A stretch of 50,492 nucleotides of DNA from the NCBI GenBank assembly GCA_034675265.1, contig JAUCDK010000005.1, positions 1 through 50,492 of the forward strand, written 5' to 3'. The position numbers and the translations under genes are program-made. Of the stretch, positions 9,501-20,660 are shown one piece after another (position 1 is the first letter of the stretch; each line of letters begins with the position of its first letter). This DNA is from UBA7396 sp034675265. GTDB lineage: Bacteria; Patescibacteriota; Gracilibacteria; BD1-5; UBA6164. The notes beneath the pieces are model-generated. The model made no database searches and was not told where the DNA came from. It saw nothing but the letters and a program-made list of their open reading frames with translations.

Positions 9501-11681
9501 AGTAGAAAATTGATTTGCATTTTTTGAGCTTACTTTAGTTAGTATTTCTCTTCCATGTCCATCAAAATATATACGAGATGTAATAATATTATTAATATCT
9601 CAATATTTTTTATTTTCTATATAATTTGGTATAGAAGTAAAGTTGTAACTATTTTCTTCTAAAGTTTTTTCAGTATTACTATTTGGGTCTATAACTGTTT
9701 TTTTAGTTAGATTTCAAGCAAAGTCATAATAATATTTATAATTAATACCATTTATATCTATTATACTTATTGGTTTTTGAATTTTATAATTATAACTATA
9801 TATTTCTTGCCAATTTTTAGGATTTATTTTACTACTAGGTAATAAATTATATGTATCATAATTGTAAGTAGTAATATTTCCTTCAAAATCACTTTCTGTT
9901 TTTAAAACACCATTTTGATAAGTAAAATTTTGATTTAAATATGAGTTAGTTTCACTATAAAAGAGTGACTTTTTGCTTAAAAGTCATTTATTAACATTGC
10001 ATTCTCATAATGAATCATAAAAATATTTTTGTAAGAAAATTTGATTTCAAGAATTATCTAATATTTTTTCTTTACAAACATTATTTACTAAAACTCAATT
10101 CGAATCACTTGCATATGTGTATTCATATGTTTTTTTATCATTTTTTATATCAGTAAAATCACCTGTTCATACATTTGCAGTTACTTCACCATATTTGATA
10201 TTTTTTGTTACATTTCAATAAACATCATATTCAAAAGTTTCTGAACTATCTATATGTCATCACAAAGTGTTCCATAATATATTTGTAATTCTTTCTGGAA
10301 TTGCAAAATATATATTATTTCCTTTCATATGTTTAATCCATTTTGTGATTTTTGTTGTATAAACTTTTCCATTTTGGTCATATTCTTCTTCTCTATAAAT
10401 TTTTCATTTTTTTGAAATATGATCATTGAATTCTCCTTTTTGAGCATCAATAGAATTATTTATGTCTGTATCTGATTGATGAAAGTAAATATATTTATAA
10501 CTTCAATCATCTTCAAGAATTTTTACTTTATTAAAACCCGTATATCCTCTATTATAGATATTTGTAGCATCAAAATAGAAATTTCCTCCATAATAATCAT
10601 ACGTATTTGAATATTCTAAATTAGTAGTAGTATCTTTGTAAGTTATTTTATGAAGAGTTTTTAATAAAAATGGAACGGTTGTATTTTGATATCAACTAGA
10701 AGCTTTATATTCTAGTGTAGTTTTAAGTCATTTCCCGTTTTCAATAGATTTTAGTAAATTTATTCCTATTCAAGATGTATAATATTCAAAATTAGTAGTA
10801 TTATAAACTTGGTTTTGAAATAATTCTTTTATTTGTATCAATTTTGGAAATATACTATTAGTATCTTGATAGCTCAGTTCATATTTTTTTGTGTCTTGAT
10901 AGCTTCCATTTACTAAAGTTTGAACTACTATTGAAGATAAAAGCTTATAATTTTCTAACTTAAAATTATAAATATAACTCTCAGTAGAAAATGTCTTTTG
11001 CAGATAATTTATTTTTATTTTATATAAAGGACTATTATCTTTAAAAGTATACTGTACTTCATCTAAATAGATATTATTATTTGCTTTTATATAACTATAC
11101 TTTGTTTCATTTCAAAAATTATCTACTTTTTTTGAAAGAACCCAAGCAAAGGTTTTCCCATTTTCTGGATGTATTTGCTTAAAGTTATTATTTTCTCAAA
11201 AATAATAAGTATTTCATTTTATATCTTTAACAATCCAAGTATCATTGGTAAAACTATATTTTGAAACTTCATTATTATAAAGTCCAGAAAAATTTCAAGT
11301 AGATGTTTTTACTAATTCATTGTAAGAAAATTGAGAATTAATAGCAAATTCATCAAGTTCATAAAGTTTATCTTGTCATTTTTTTGTTGATCTAAATATT
11401 GATTCAACTCCAAAATGGAATCAATATCAACTATCATTTAAATAATCTACCCTTGCAGTATTATAATTGAGTGATAGTTGAGGTGTTTCTCATCTTTGTC
11501 ATTCTGGAAAATTAAAATCATATTTATAGCTTCCTATTCAAGAAAATAAATCATTTTCAAAAGAAATATTATTTTTTTGAATAATTTGTTTATTTTGATT
11601 TTGTCATTTTTCTCAATTATTTGCAAAAATTTGACTTATTGAAAGTAAAAAAATGAGCAAAAATTTTAAAATTTTTCACAT
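6582..11681 (-). CDS. Rhs/YD-repeat polymorphic toxin protein
   Basis: 1,699 residues, uninterrupted when TGA is Gly. N-terminal signal peptide (residues about 2-20), an SpvB/TcdB-like N-terminal region, then many YD-type repeats (Y-D-x-x-G-N/R patterns, e.g. YDSIGRI, YDNLGRV, YEFDLAGNI), and a canonical Rhs core end with YYNPNIGRFYSQD and DPSGE at residues 1541-1545. The last ~155 residues are the variable tip: a hydrophobic helix, a Lys/Ser linker, a Gly-rich hinge and a small C-terminal domain with HIH (1659-1661) and NGTWKHGG. The YD shell normally encapsulates the tip toxin. Tip activity is not identified; the HxH/W-K-H-G pattern suggests a nuclease, but this is inference. An FG-GAP protein lies 26 nt upstream and an immunity candidate 14 nt downstream. 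Confidence 0.93.
7241..7317 (-). repeat. Rhs core duplication, copy 2 (in full-length gene)
   Basis: Partner of 6049-6125 (75/77 identical). It encodes the GSTRVLERSNTF...FTGKEFDN stretch just before the RHS-core signature of the large protein. Confidence 0.9.
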
Positions 11682-11707
11682 GAAGATATTTTAAATTATA
11701 TAATAAA

Positions 11708-12214
11708 CTATTGTACACAATCTCAATAAAATCAAGTCCTTGTTTGATCCATGCTCCCAGTTCATAAATAAACACATCTATATTTTATTTCATAATCCAT
11801 ATTTCATTTATTTATAAGAAGAGCATAATAATATTGAGGTTCATAATAAGTTGTACTAAATGTTCAACTTGTAAAAGGAGTTCCTTTATTAATATAATTG
11901 GTAAATATAATATCTGGTAAACCATCCCCATTTACATCAGTAATAACTTTAGGAGCATTGATAGTAGAAGTATTTCAAGTTGTACTTGTAGTAATTTGTG
12001 AACTTGTTAAAATATATAGTGGATCAAAATTTTTAAGACTTCCCTTTTTCCAAGATGTAAAATTATGAAATAAATCAGATGATAGTATTGGAGATGTATT
12101 AGGAGAATTAGCTATTGCAATATTTTGTTTTCATAAAAATATATCATTAGAAAGAGCTAAAAATCAAGATAATGCTATAAAAGTAAATAAACTTAAAAAT
12201 GTAATTTTTTTCAT
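11708..12214 (-). CDS. Secreted FG-GAP/VCBS-type protein upstream of Rhs
   Basis: 168 residues. A signal peptide (MKKITFLSLFTFIALSG...) is followed by a domain with one calcium-binding-like FG-GAP repeat, DVNGDGLPDII (about residues 93-103), and a Tyr-rich C-terminus. FG-GAP repeats are usual in the N-terminal part of SpvB/TcdB-type Rhs proteins. Here the domain is a separate gene ending 26 nt before the Rhs start. It may be a split-off N-terminal module or an accessory surface protein. A lone FG-GAP repeat would not form a complete beta-propeller. Likely co-transcribed with the Rhs gene. Confidence 0.75.
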
Positions 12215-12227
12215 AATATAAAAATAA

Positions 12228-12265
12228 AAAATAAGAAATGGTCGGCCTTTACCATTTCTTATTTT
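12228..12265 (-). terminator. Intrinsic terminator before the Rhs operon
   Basis: 15-bp perfect stem (arms 12228-12242 and 12251-12265) with an 8-nt GC-rich loop, followed on the minus strand by TTTATTTTTATA. It lies 51 nt after the response-regulator stop and 13 nt before the FG-GAP gene start. It ends the upstream transcript or attenuates read-through into the Rhs operon. Confidence 0.75.
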
Positions 12266-12315
12266 AAAACATAATTATTAACAAAATATTAATTTTCTAA
12301 AGTTTATTAAAAAAA

Positions 12316-12990
12316 CTAAGAAAGAATATATCACTGATTATATTTTGTTTTGAGAGAAAAATTATCTCCTAGTTTCTTTTTTAGTTTATATAAAGTAACA
12401 TTTATATTATTATCACTAATTTCATCTATAAATTGATGTCCCCAAATAGTTTGAATTAACTCCTTTTTAGGGATAATTCTTTTTGAATTTTTTATAAAGA
12501 ACTTGGTAATAATATATTCTGTTTTTGATAGGTTTACTTTTCTGCCACTTACAAATACTTCTTTGGATTCTCTATTTAAAATAATATTATTATGAATTAA
12601 ACTTTCTTGTGGTGTAGTAAAGTTATCAGTTCTTCTAAAAATAGCTTTAATTCTAGCTAATAATTCATCTGGTAAAAAAGGTTTTGTTATATAATCATCA
12701 GCTCATAAATTAAATCAAAGTAATTTTTTTTGAATATCTCAGAATGCGGAAATAATTATAATTCTTGTATTTAATTTTTTATGATTTCTAAGTATATCTA
12801 AAATATCTAGTCCAGATCAATCATTTAAAGAAATATCAATAATATATAAATCAGAAATATTAATATTCAAACCATGAAACATAAAATCAGAAAAACTATA
12901 AAATGCATCAACAAGATGTCAATGATATTTTAATTTTTTAGAAATTTTTTCTATCAGTATTTTTTCATCATCTATAATAGTTATATGCAT
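12316..12990 (-). CDS. OmpR-family response regulator
   Basis: 224 residues. Receiver domain: acidic pocket IIDDE near the N-terminus, phospho-acceptor Asp52 (YIIDISLND), SA at the Thr/Ser position, and KPF. The C-terminal winged-helix effector contains LSKTEYIIT, a TIWG motif and an NVTLYKLKKKLG recognition helix, all typical of OmpR/PhoB regulators. No histidine kinase is adjacent; the nearest is at 20661-22739. The gene lies just upstream of the Rhs operon on the same strand but is separated by a terminator, so control of the toxin locus is possible but not shown. Confidence 0.92.
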
Positions 12991-13116
12991 AATTATTTTT
13001 CCATAAAATAAACTTATATAAATAAATATATATAAAATTATACAAAGTCAACTTTTCATACTTGTAAAAAATATTTTTTTTCTATAATAACTTTGTTTAT
13101 AATCTATAAAATAAAA

Positions 13117-13782
13117 ATGAAAATAATATTTTTACTTCCTCCAAGTGAATGAAAAAAAACTGGATGAAGCTTTGAATCTGAAATTCTAAGTTTTCCTTTT
13201 GAAAAACCATTAAAAATTATAAAAAATGTGACTGAAAAAGATTTAAAGTGTACAGGAAAAAGATTTAAAGAAGCTCAAAAATTAAATAAAAATATAGAAA
13301 TTTGACCATTTTTAGAAGCAATTCAAAGATATAGTTGAGTCATGTATAATAGCATTTGATATGAAAAAATGAGTAAAAAATGACAAAAATATTTTGAAAA
13401 TCATTTTCTTATTTTTTCTGGAATGTACGGAATAGTAAAACCTAAAGATTGTATTTGAAATTATAAACTTCCTATTGAAGCAAAAAATTTGAGTTGATTT
13501 TGGAAAGAAAAAATTACTCAAACTCTTAAAAATTTAGAAGTTGATATAATTGTTGATTTTTTGCCATTAAGTTATAAAAAAATGATTGATTTTTCTCAAA
13601 TTTGAAAGAAAGTTTTAGAAGTAAATTTTATTGAAAAATCTTCTCAAAATAAAATAGCTCATGGCGTAAAAAAGATAAAATGAGAATATATTCAATATAT
13701 TTGTGAACATCAAATTTCTCATAAAAAAGATTTGTGAAAATATGAATTTGATGAATGAATTATAATGATTGAAGAGAAATAG
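13117..13782 (+). CDS. yaaA: YaaA/DUF328 family protein
   Basis: 221 residues. It opens with LLPPSEGKK, the hallmark of the YaaA (DUF328) family, and carries FSGMYGIVKPKD and a C-terminal INFIEKSS/AHGVKKIKGEYI segment, all as in the family (about 250 residues). E. coli YaaA lowers free iron during hydrogen peroxide stress and binds DNA. The role here is taken from the family. It is divergent from the response regulator across a 126-bp AT-rich gap and is followed 23 nt later by a small membrane protein gene. Confidence 0.9.
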
Positions 13783-13805
13783 TTTTTATTTTTTAAGAAA
13801 AACTT

Positions 13806-14312
13806 ATGAATAAAATAAATCTTTTTTTGATAATCTTTTTTTGATTATATATAAAAATTTTTGCTCAAAATAATCTTTTAGATGCTGAATATATTCCTGA
13901 AAGTAAAAAGGATTTTTTATTTACTTTTTTATGAAATCCAATTATTATCATATTTTTTGTTTTTTTTCTCTGACTTTTGTGATATTGGTATAGTTTATTT
14001 CAAAATAATAAAAAAATATTTTCTCAAAAAATGCCAAATATTCGTAAAAAAGAAATTATTTTTCCTCATATTGATGATGATTTTTTTACCGATTTAGTTT
14101 ATAATATTTTTGTTAAATATTTAGAAGAAACTTTTTATGGGAAGGATTTTTATTATAAAACGCTTTCAGAAATCGCAAATGAAATAGATAAAACAGATTT
14201 TCCTCAAATACATGAAATCATTTTATTATTACAAAAGGTAAAATATTCTTCTGATACTTCTCAAAAAAAACTTTTGCTAGAAAAATTACAACAAATAATA
14301 AAACCTCATTAA
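13806..14312 (+). CDS. Small membrane protein, unknown function
   Basis: 168 residues. N-terminal signal-like hydrophobic segment (residues about 5-19), a short exposed loop, then a second strong membrane segment (about residues 38-60). The soluble C-terminal domain (about 100 residues) is acidic/Lys-rich and probably cytoplasmic, with the sequence FPHIDDDFFTDLVY and a helical end. The topology resembles BatD/CcmH-like small helper proteins, but no family was recognised. Likely in an operon with yaaA. Confidence 0.72.
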
Positions 14313-14324
14313 AAGTGAGGTTTT
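14300..14324. terminator. Bidirectional terminator between convergent genes
   Basis: Stem AAAACCTCA/TGAGGTTTT with a 7-nt loop that contains the stop codon of the upstream gene. It serves both the membrane-protein gene (plus) and the photolyase (minus). Confidence 0.75.
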
Positions 14325-15651
14325 ATAGTATTTCTTTACTTTGTTTATACATTTCTTTTGCTATCTTTTGTTCCCTATTATGATCAACTATGATAGGAAA
14401 ATAATCAGATAAATGATGTGTGATTGGATCATGTATTTCAAAGGTTTCATATTTTTCTAATGCCTTGATATATTTTTTGATAAATAAAGTTTCTTTATCA
14501 AATTTTTGCGATTGGAGTATAGGATTAAAAATTCTTATAGGTTTGGGATCAGCTCATACAGAAGCAGACCATTGCCAATTTCAAAAATTGATATTTTCAT
14601 CATAATCAAGCAAATGTTTTTTAAAAAACTTTTCTCCTAATCTCCAATCAATATGCAAATCTTTAGTTAAAAATGAAGCCGTAATCATACGTCATCTTCC
14701 GTGCATCCGATTGGTAGTAAGAAGTTGTTTGATACAAGCATCAACGATAGGATATCCAGTTTCTCCAGCGATAAATTTTTGAAAATATATATTATTTTCA
14801 TCTGTTTCCCATGAAATATTTCTTTTGGTGGCTTGAAATTCTATTTTTTTACATTCAGGAAAATAATAATCTATGTGTTGCCAAAATTCTCTCCAAGCAA
14901 GTTCACTCACAAAACTTTCTATATGTGCACTTTTATTATATATTTGACGAATAGAAAAAATTCAAAAACGAATATATACTGAAAGTTTTGAAGTTCCATC
15001 TCTATCGAGATCATTTCTGAGTTCATCATAGTGTTCATTTGGAAAAGAAGTAAATCTTTTTTGTCCAAATTCGAAAGTGAAAAATGGATGTGACGGAAGA
15101 GATATAAAATCTTTTGGCTCAAAATTTTCTTCTGTCGTGATAGCTTGAAATGTTTTTGGAGAAAGTTCTTGCGTATCTTTGTGCTTTTTTTGCCAAAGTT
15201 TAAAATATGGAGTAAATACCTTCCTTTGCTCAATATCTTCTGGTTCGACTAAGAGATAATCAGGAACTTGAATAAATTCTTTCCCCATTGAGTGCAATAT
15301 TTCTCTCAGTGATAGATCTCTTTTTTTTGCTCCATAACGAGAATAACTTTTATTGACATAGACAGTATCAATAGAATATTTTTCTACAAGAAAAGGAACA
15401 ATTTTTTCTGGAAAATCATAAAATATTCTTAGTTTTTGCTGAGATAATTTTTCAATATCTTCTGAAAGTTTTTCTAAAGCTTCTCTGAGAAATCAAAACT
15501 TTTTATCTTGAGTTCCTCAAAAATCTGAAATAATATTTTTATCCAAAATAAAAATTGGTAATATTTCATCACTTTCTTCAATTGCTTTTATTAGTCATCT
15601 ATTGTCATAGACTCTTAAATCTTGACGGAAAATAAAGAGGGATTTTTTCAT
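14323..15651 (-). CDS. phr: Deoxyribodipyrimidine photolyase
   Basis: 442 residues. N-terminal photolyase alpha/beta domain (MKKSLFIFRQDLRVYDN... with the F-R-x-D-L-R motif), then the FAD-binding domain: ELAWREFWQHI, TGYPIVDACIKQL, NRMHGRGRMI, and the conserved NFGNWQWSASVGADP plus RIFNPILQSQKFD. These are diagnostic of class I CPD photolyases, which repair UV-induced cyclobutane dimers using blue light and FADH-. Length is typical (about 450-475). Ends convergently against the small membrane-protein gene. Confidence 0.95.
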
Positions 15652-15736
15652 GGGAAGAGATTTAAGGGTATTTGTGGGATTTATTTTAATTAATTCTTTT
15701 TTTATCAACTCTTTTTAAAACTAAGAAATAAATCTA

Positions 15737-15788
15737 AATAGATAATATCAAAATTTATTTTATCATAAAAATTTTGATATTATCTATT
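15737..15788 (-). terminator. Long perfect inverted repeat at the 3' end of the DUF6119 gene
   Basis: 19-bp perfect arms (15737-15755 and 15770-15788, 14-nt spacer) spanning the last codons and the TAA of the DUF6119 gene. It can act as a terminator, although the arm sequence has only short T-runs after it. It sits about 85 nt upstream of the photolyase start. Confidence 0.65.
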
Positions 15789-17587
15789 CATTTTTGGTGT
15801 AAATATTCAACTATTCAAATAAAATCATATTGTGCATATAAAGTGAATGGAGGAGTTGCTTTACTATTTTTTATAGCGTAGACAAGGTGAAAATTTTTTG
15901 AATCAATTAAACTTTGTTTTATGTTAATCTTTTTTTTAGCTTTAATATGTTTTATAGTATCAGGAATATTATTTAATATCTTAAGTGTTCATACTTTTCC
16001 TTGTGAAAATAAATTTCTTAATGAAGATCCATGAGATTTTTTTACATGTATAAAATATAATTCTTTTTTATTATATTTTATTAAATCGCAAAGTTCAATT
16101 CAATCTAATCAATAGCTCATATCAACTCATTTATCAAGACAATAAAAATGTTCTTTTCATAAATGAGTACAAGTTAAATCGGTTTTATTATAATCTAGCA
16201 TAAGAATGTTATCATGAGCAAAATTATATCAATCTTCCTCATACTTTTTATTTTTAATATGTAGATTTACGCTCCATGGATACATAAAACTCGTATCATT
16301 TATAGTATATTTTTTTATTTTATCATTAAATTCCCTTTCCACAAGAATTTTAAAATCAGAATTTGGTCTAAATATAGAATTTCATTGAAACAAATATGTA
16401 GTTCATCTATATTCTATTTCTCATTGTAATAAATTTGAGAGTTTAGGAAGTCTTTTTGTTTCATTTTTTTCTCATTTAGCATCACGAAAAATTATTTTTG
16501 AAAATATAGCATAGTTTGCATTGAGTAAATTAAATCAATTATTTTTTAAAAAATCAATAAAATTTAAATTATATAAAGGTCAATTATCTTCTAAGTTATA
16601 AAAAATTTTATCTTCTCATGATTTCATTTCAAACGATATTATCTCATTTCATTCTCTATTAGTAAATAAATAACTATAAAATAAATCATAAGAAAAATAT
16701 ATATTATCAATATTTGCTAAATTATTTAGTATTGCATTTTTTATATTTAAATATTTATCTGAGTTATTCTCTATTTTTTGTAAATCGGGTAATTCATAAG
16801 AATTAATATCATTACCATGTTGATATATTTTATGAATTTGTTTAAAAAATAAAATAAATCTATATTGATCAATAGTTTGTGAAAATTTAAATTTAATTCA
16901 TTTGTTTACTTCAATATTTATATGTAATTCTTTTAATAATTTATTTTTTTTTAAAACATTTTTTGAATTTACTAATCATGATAAGCCTTTAGTAACTTTT
17001 CATAAATTAGATAAATCAGTCATAGAGTCATAATTAACAGAATTTTTTATAGTTTTATATGTAGATTCTAAATCTCATTGAATTACAGATTGACTTATTC
17101 ATCTGGTTTTTCAGGTTTTTGTAATAAGTCTTTTTCAAAGAATAATTCAATAATCATCATCAATTATTTCTAATCCAGAAAAAGAATGATGTCAATTTCA
17201 AAAAGTGATAATATAATAATGATTATCATATTTTAAAACGGATAAAATGGAAGCTTTTACATTAATAAAGTCCGAAATCATTTGCGCCTTTAGTTCAGGT
17301 TCAGAAACTATATCAAAAAAATTAAACCAATCAGGTAAAATTGATTCATCTTGTTTTGTTCAAGCAAAAGTAAAAGTAAAAATTTTTGATAATTTTTTTT
17401 TATAAATTAATTCTTTAAATTCTAGCTTTCTTGACACAGTATCATAAAATTCTTTTTTCAAGTTGGATTTAATATAATTTAAAATTATTGTATCATCCCA
17501 CTTTCAAGAAACTTTAACTCAATTATCATCAAAATCAAATAATTTATTACTATCAATTCTAAAAATCTTAAATTCATTAATTGTCAT
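15755..17587 (-). CDS. DUF6119 / TIGR04141-family protein
   Basis: 610 residues, soluble. The C-terminal third carries the family pattern: GLDGIELCDLIKY, then YFIHVKKSHGSSLRNLFSQG, i.e. the 'CDLL...hVK....SstLSHLFaQG' signature of the sporadically distributed TIGR04141/DUF6119 proteins. The motif includes Asp and Lys residues arranged like a PD-(D/E)XK nuclease core (E-x-CD ... HVK), but that is my inference. Members are patchy in genomes and often sit among defence or mobile genes. Here it is a single gene flanked by long inverted repeats, with no partner enzyme visible. Biochemical function is unknown. It does not have unusual TGA usage, so it is not a very recent import from a standard-code host. 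Confidence 0.75.
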
Positions 17588-17600
17588 AATTATAAATACA

Positions 17601-17618
17601 TTAATAAATATTTATTAA
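17601..17618. promoter_or_regulatory. 18-bp perfect palindrome upstream of the DUF6119 gene
   Basis: TTAATAAATATTTATTAA, a perfect palindrome beginning 13 bp upstream of the start codon. The position fits a dimeric repressor or autoregulatory site. In such AT-rich sequence chance palindromes are more likely, so confidence is modest. Confidence 0.4.
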
Positions 17619-17645
17619 ATTCAATTTAAATATAATTTCATTACT

Positions 17646-17696
17646 TTTTTATTTATAATATTATTTATTATATATCTACAATATTATAAATAAAAA
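17646..17696. repeat. 17-bp perfect inverted repeat, 17-nt spacer
   Basis: Arms 17646-17662 and 17680-17696 are exact reverse complements. They lie in the 203-bp gap between two divergent genes (DUF6119 and DUF4153). This could be an operator, a transcript hairpin or a recombination remnant. The rest of the gap is AT-rich with no coding signal. Confidence 0.6.
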
Positions 17697-17790
17697 TATA
17701 TTTTTTCAAAATTTTATTTATAAATCAAAAACCTTGCAATAATCAAAAAACCATTATATTTATATATGTTTACTTCTTAATTATTTTCCT

Positions 17791-19683
17791 ATGAATATAT
17801 TAAAAATGTTTCGTTTTGAAAATTTCAAACAACATATTGCTCGTATTCTTACTAGATTTCCTATTTGAGTAATACTTGTTGTTGTGATAACTATTTTGTT
17901 TTTTATTGTTACAAGATGAGAACTTTCTTTAGTTATGCAAGAAACCGTATGAAAAGCTATTTTTTCTCTTATTTTGACATTTTTTCTAAGTGTTTGAGTA
18001 TCATTTATTTGAGAAACTCATAAACATAAATTTAATTCACATCTTTTACAAGTATTCCCATTTTTATTTTGAGTGTTATTTTATTTGAATTTTTCTTCAA
18101 ATTTTGATAATTTTGACAATATATTGTATTTTATCTTAACTTGAGTTGGAATTATTTGATTTTTATATATATCTCCATTTTTTAAAAAAGTTTTCACTCA
18201 TGAAGAAGTTTCAAAAGAATATTATAGTTATTTTTATAATATAAGTGTTGTATTTTTGATTTCAACTATACTTGGATGAGTGCTTTTTGGACTTTGAGCA
18301 ATAGGAATTTCAGCAGTTTTTGCTTTATTTGATATTAATTGGAGTTATAGTAATTTTTATTCAGATTGGGCAATTTTATCACTTTCATTTTTTGCTCCAA
18401 TTTTTGCATTAACACAACTTCCAGAAAAAGAAAGTTTTGAAAATTCTCTTTTTGTAGAAAATAAATTCTTCTCATTTTTAGTAAAATATATTTCTATTCC
18501 ATTTATCTATATTTATTTTATAATTTTATACGCATATTCAATAAAAGTACTTGGAAATTTCAGTGATTGGCCAAAATGAGAAGTGAGTTGGATGGTAATT
18601 TGATTTAGTATTTTTGGGTACATTATCTATATGTTTTCTTCATTTTTTGAAGAATCAAATTGATTTATAAAAACATTTAGAAAGGCATTTCCTTTTGTAG
18701 TAATTCCACAACTTTTTATGCTTTTTTATGCTATTTACTTAAGAATTGCTCAATATGATATTACGGTAAATAGATATTTTGTTATTGTATTTTGAATTTG
18801 GCTTTGAGTTATTTCAGTGTATTATATTATTTCTCATAGAAAACAAATTTTTATTATTCCAGCTGTTTTAACTCTTTTTACAATTATTATCTCTATTGGT
18901 CCTTGGTGAGTATATTCTCTTCCAGAAACAAGACAATTAAGCCGTTTAGAAAACAATTTAATACAAGCTTGAATTTTAAAAGATGGAAATATCACTCCTC
19001 TTACAAATTATGAGGATATTAGTCAGCAACTTTCAAAAGAAATTTATGAGTGAATTGATTATTTATGTGATTACAATGATTGTCAAAGTGTAAAAAAATT
19101 ATTTTCTCAAATATATGCAGACTTTCTAAAAAAACATAGAGAAGAATTTGATACTTATTGGGAAAATGATATAAAAAATCCAGATGGAAGTAAAATTGAA
19201 AGAGTGTATACTCCACCTTCAAGTTGGTCAATTGTAAATGAAATTACAACTCAAATAAAAGTAAAATCTTACTATTCTCAAGAAGAAGAACGTGATATTG
19301 TATATTTTTACTGAGCAGATTTCCAAAAAATATTCCCTCTTTTTATAGAAGGTTACAACAAAATGTATAAAATTACATTATATGAACAAAATGCAAATGT
19401 TTCTTTTTCATATGATTTAAAGAAAAAAACTCTTGAATTACAAGACGGAGACTTTAAAGATATTATTGATATCTCTCCTGTTGTTGAAGCTATTTCTTCT
19501 ATTTATAAAAATACAAAAACAGCAACTTTTTATAAAAATAGTACTGTGTATGATGTAAAATGAGAAAAACACGAATATAAATTAATTTTAGAAAATATAA
19601 ATATTCAAAACCCTTTATATAAAGGAATTGTAAATACTCAATACGGAACATCAAATATCGGAGGATATTTATTACAAAAATAA
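17791..19683 (+). CDS. DUF4153-like multi-pass membrane protein
   Basis: 630 residues. About 10-12 hydrophobic segments fill residues ~15-390, with polar loops such as FFKKVFTHEEVSKEYY and KAFPFVVIPQLFMLFYAIYLR, followed by a soluble C-terminal region of about 240 residues. The segment with FVVIPQL and YAIYLRI matches the DUF4153 family as I know it. Function is unknown. It is terminated by two stacked hairpins and appears monocistronic. Seven or more TGA codons fall within membrane helices as Gly. Confidence 0.75.
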
Positions 19684-19687
19684 TTTA

Positions 19688-19713
19688 AAAAATAGGGATA
19701 CTTCCCTATTTTT
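19688..19713 (+). terminator. Intrinsic terminator 1 after the DUF4153 gene
   Basis: 11-bp stem AAAAATAGGGA/TCCCTATTTTT with loop TACT, followed by ATTTTTT. Confidence 0.88.
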
Positions 19714-19732
19714 ATTTTTTCTTAAAAATCTC

Positions 19733-19762
19733 AAAAAATGTTACAAAAATGTAACATTTTTT
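19733..19762 (+). terminator. Intrinsic terminator 2 (stacked)
   Basis: 12-bp stem AAAAAATGTTAC/GTAACATTTTTT, 6-nt loop, run of ten T. It lies 19 bp after the first terminator, so read-through is tightly blocked before the zinc-ribbon gene. Confidence 0.85.
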
Positions 19763-19802
19763 TTTTATAAACTTTTTGTTTATTTATTAATATTAAAAAT
19801 TT

Positions 19803-20636
19803 ATGAAAAATACTTGTACAGTTAGAGCAGTAAATCCAAGAGATTTAACACAATGAGATTTTGAAAAATTAAATGAAGTTACTCAAGATATGTGGGCACA
19901 CGGTATTTGAGAATTAGTTCAATGTAAATGTTGTAATAAAATGATGTCAAAACAAGATATCTTTTGACACTTAGAAAAAGAAGTATATGATGAAACCGTA
20001 AAAAAAATTATGTGAATATTATCTATGAGTGAAATAGCTTGTATATCATGTGGATGAGACACAAAATTTATATATGGGGAAGATCATGTTGAAAATATAA
20101 AAGAAAGATTGCTCAAAAGTGAAGAATCTTTTTTAGTAGTTTGTGAAAATGAAACTTGAGAACTTGTATGATATGAAGAGTGATATGTAGACAGTTTGGA
20201 AAATATTTTTAAAAGAGAATTAGCATATCATTACGAAGTAATTTGAGTGGATGAAATCAAAAGAAGAATAGAAAATATTATTGGCTATAATCCTGAAAAA
20301 TTATTAGTACTTTCTTCTATTTGAATACTAAATAAATATAGTAATTTTTTTACAATATTTGAAATATTGAAACATTTTGCTATAAATATGCCTGATAAAT
20401 ATAAGTGAATGTATGGTATATCTGAATTAGATATAAATAATAATTTAGATTTTTTATCAAAACATCTCTGAACGATTTCTTTATGAATATACGAAGATCC
20501 TGAATTAAGAGAAAAAATCGTAAATACTGGAGATGGATATAAAAGTAATCTTGTTTTATTTCCAGATGTTGTTGATAAATATAAATATTATTTATCAAAT
20601 TGAGTAAAAGCATTTATGAAATTAACAAGAAAATAA
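19803..20636 (+). CDS. Zinc-ribbon protein, possible GNAT-like domain
   Basis: 277 residues. Two Cys clusters, CKCCNKMMS (about residues 41-49) and CISCGGD (about 80-86), would form a zinc ribbon. The following part (SFLVVCENETGELVGYEEG...) has the strand-turn-strand look of a GNAT acetyltransferase core, and the C-terminal half is helical. No acetyl-CoA pyrophosphate loop motif was clearly seen, so the enzyme activity is uncertain. It lies 25 nt upstream of the histidine kinase and could share its transcript. Confidence 0.65.
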
Positions 20637-20660
20637 AATTTTATCATTTAATAGAAAAAC

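Noticed and set aside
14919..15233. Open frame overlapping the photolyase in another frame
   Set aside because: Same strand as the photolyase but a different frame. The photolyase frame has the family motifs.
17601..17696. Inverted repeats as ends of an insertion sequence
   Set aside because: No transposase is present between or beside them. They fit operators or hairpins better.
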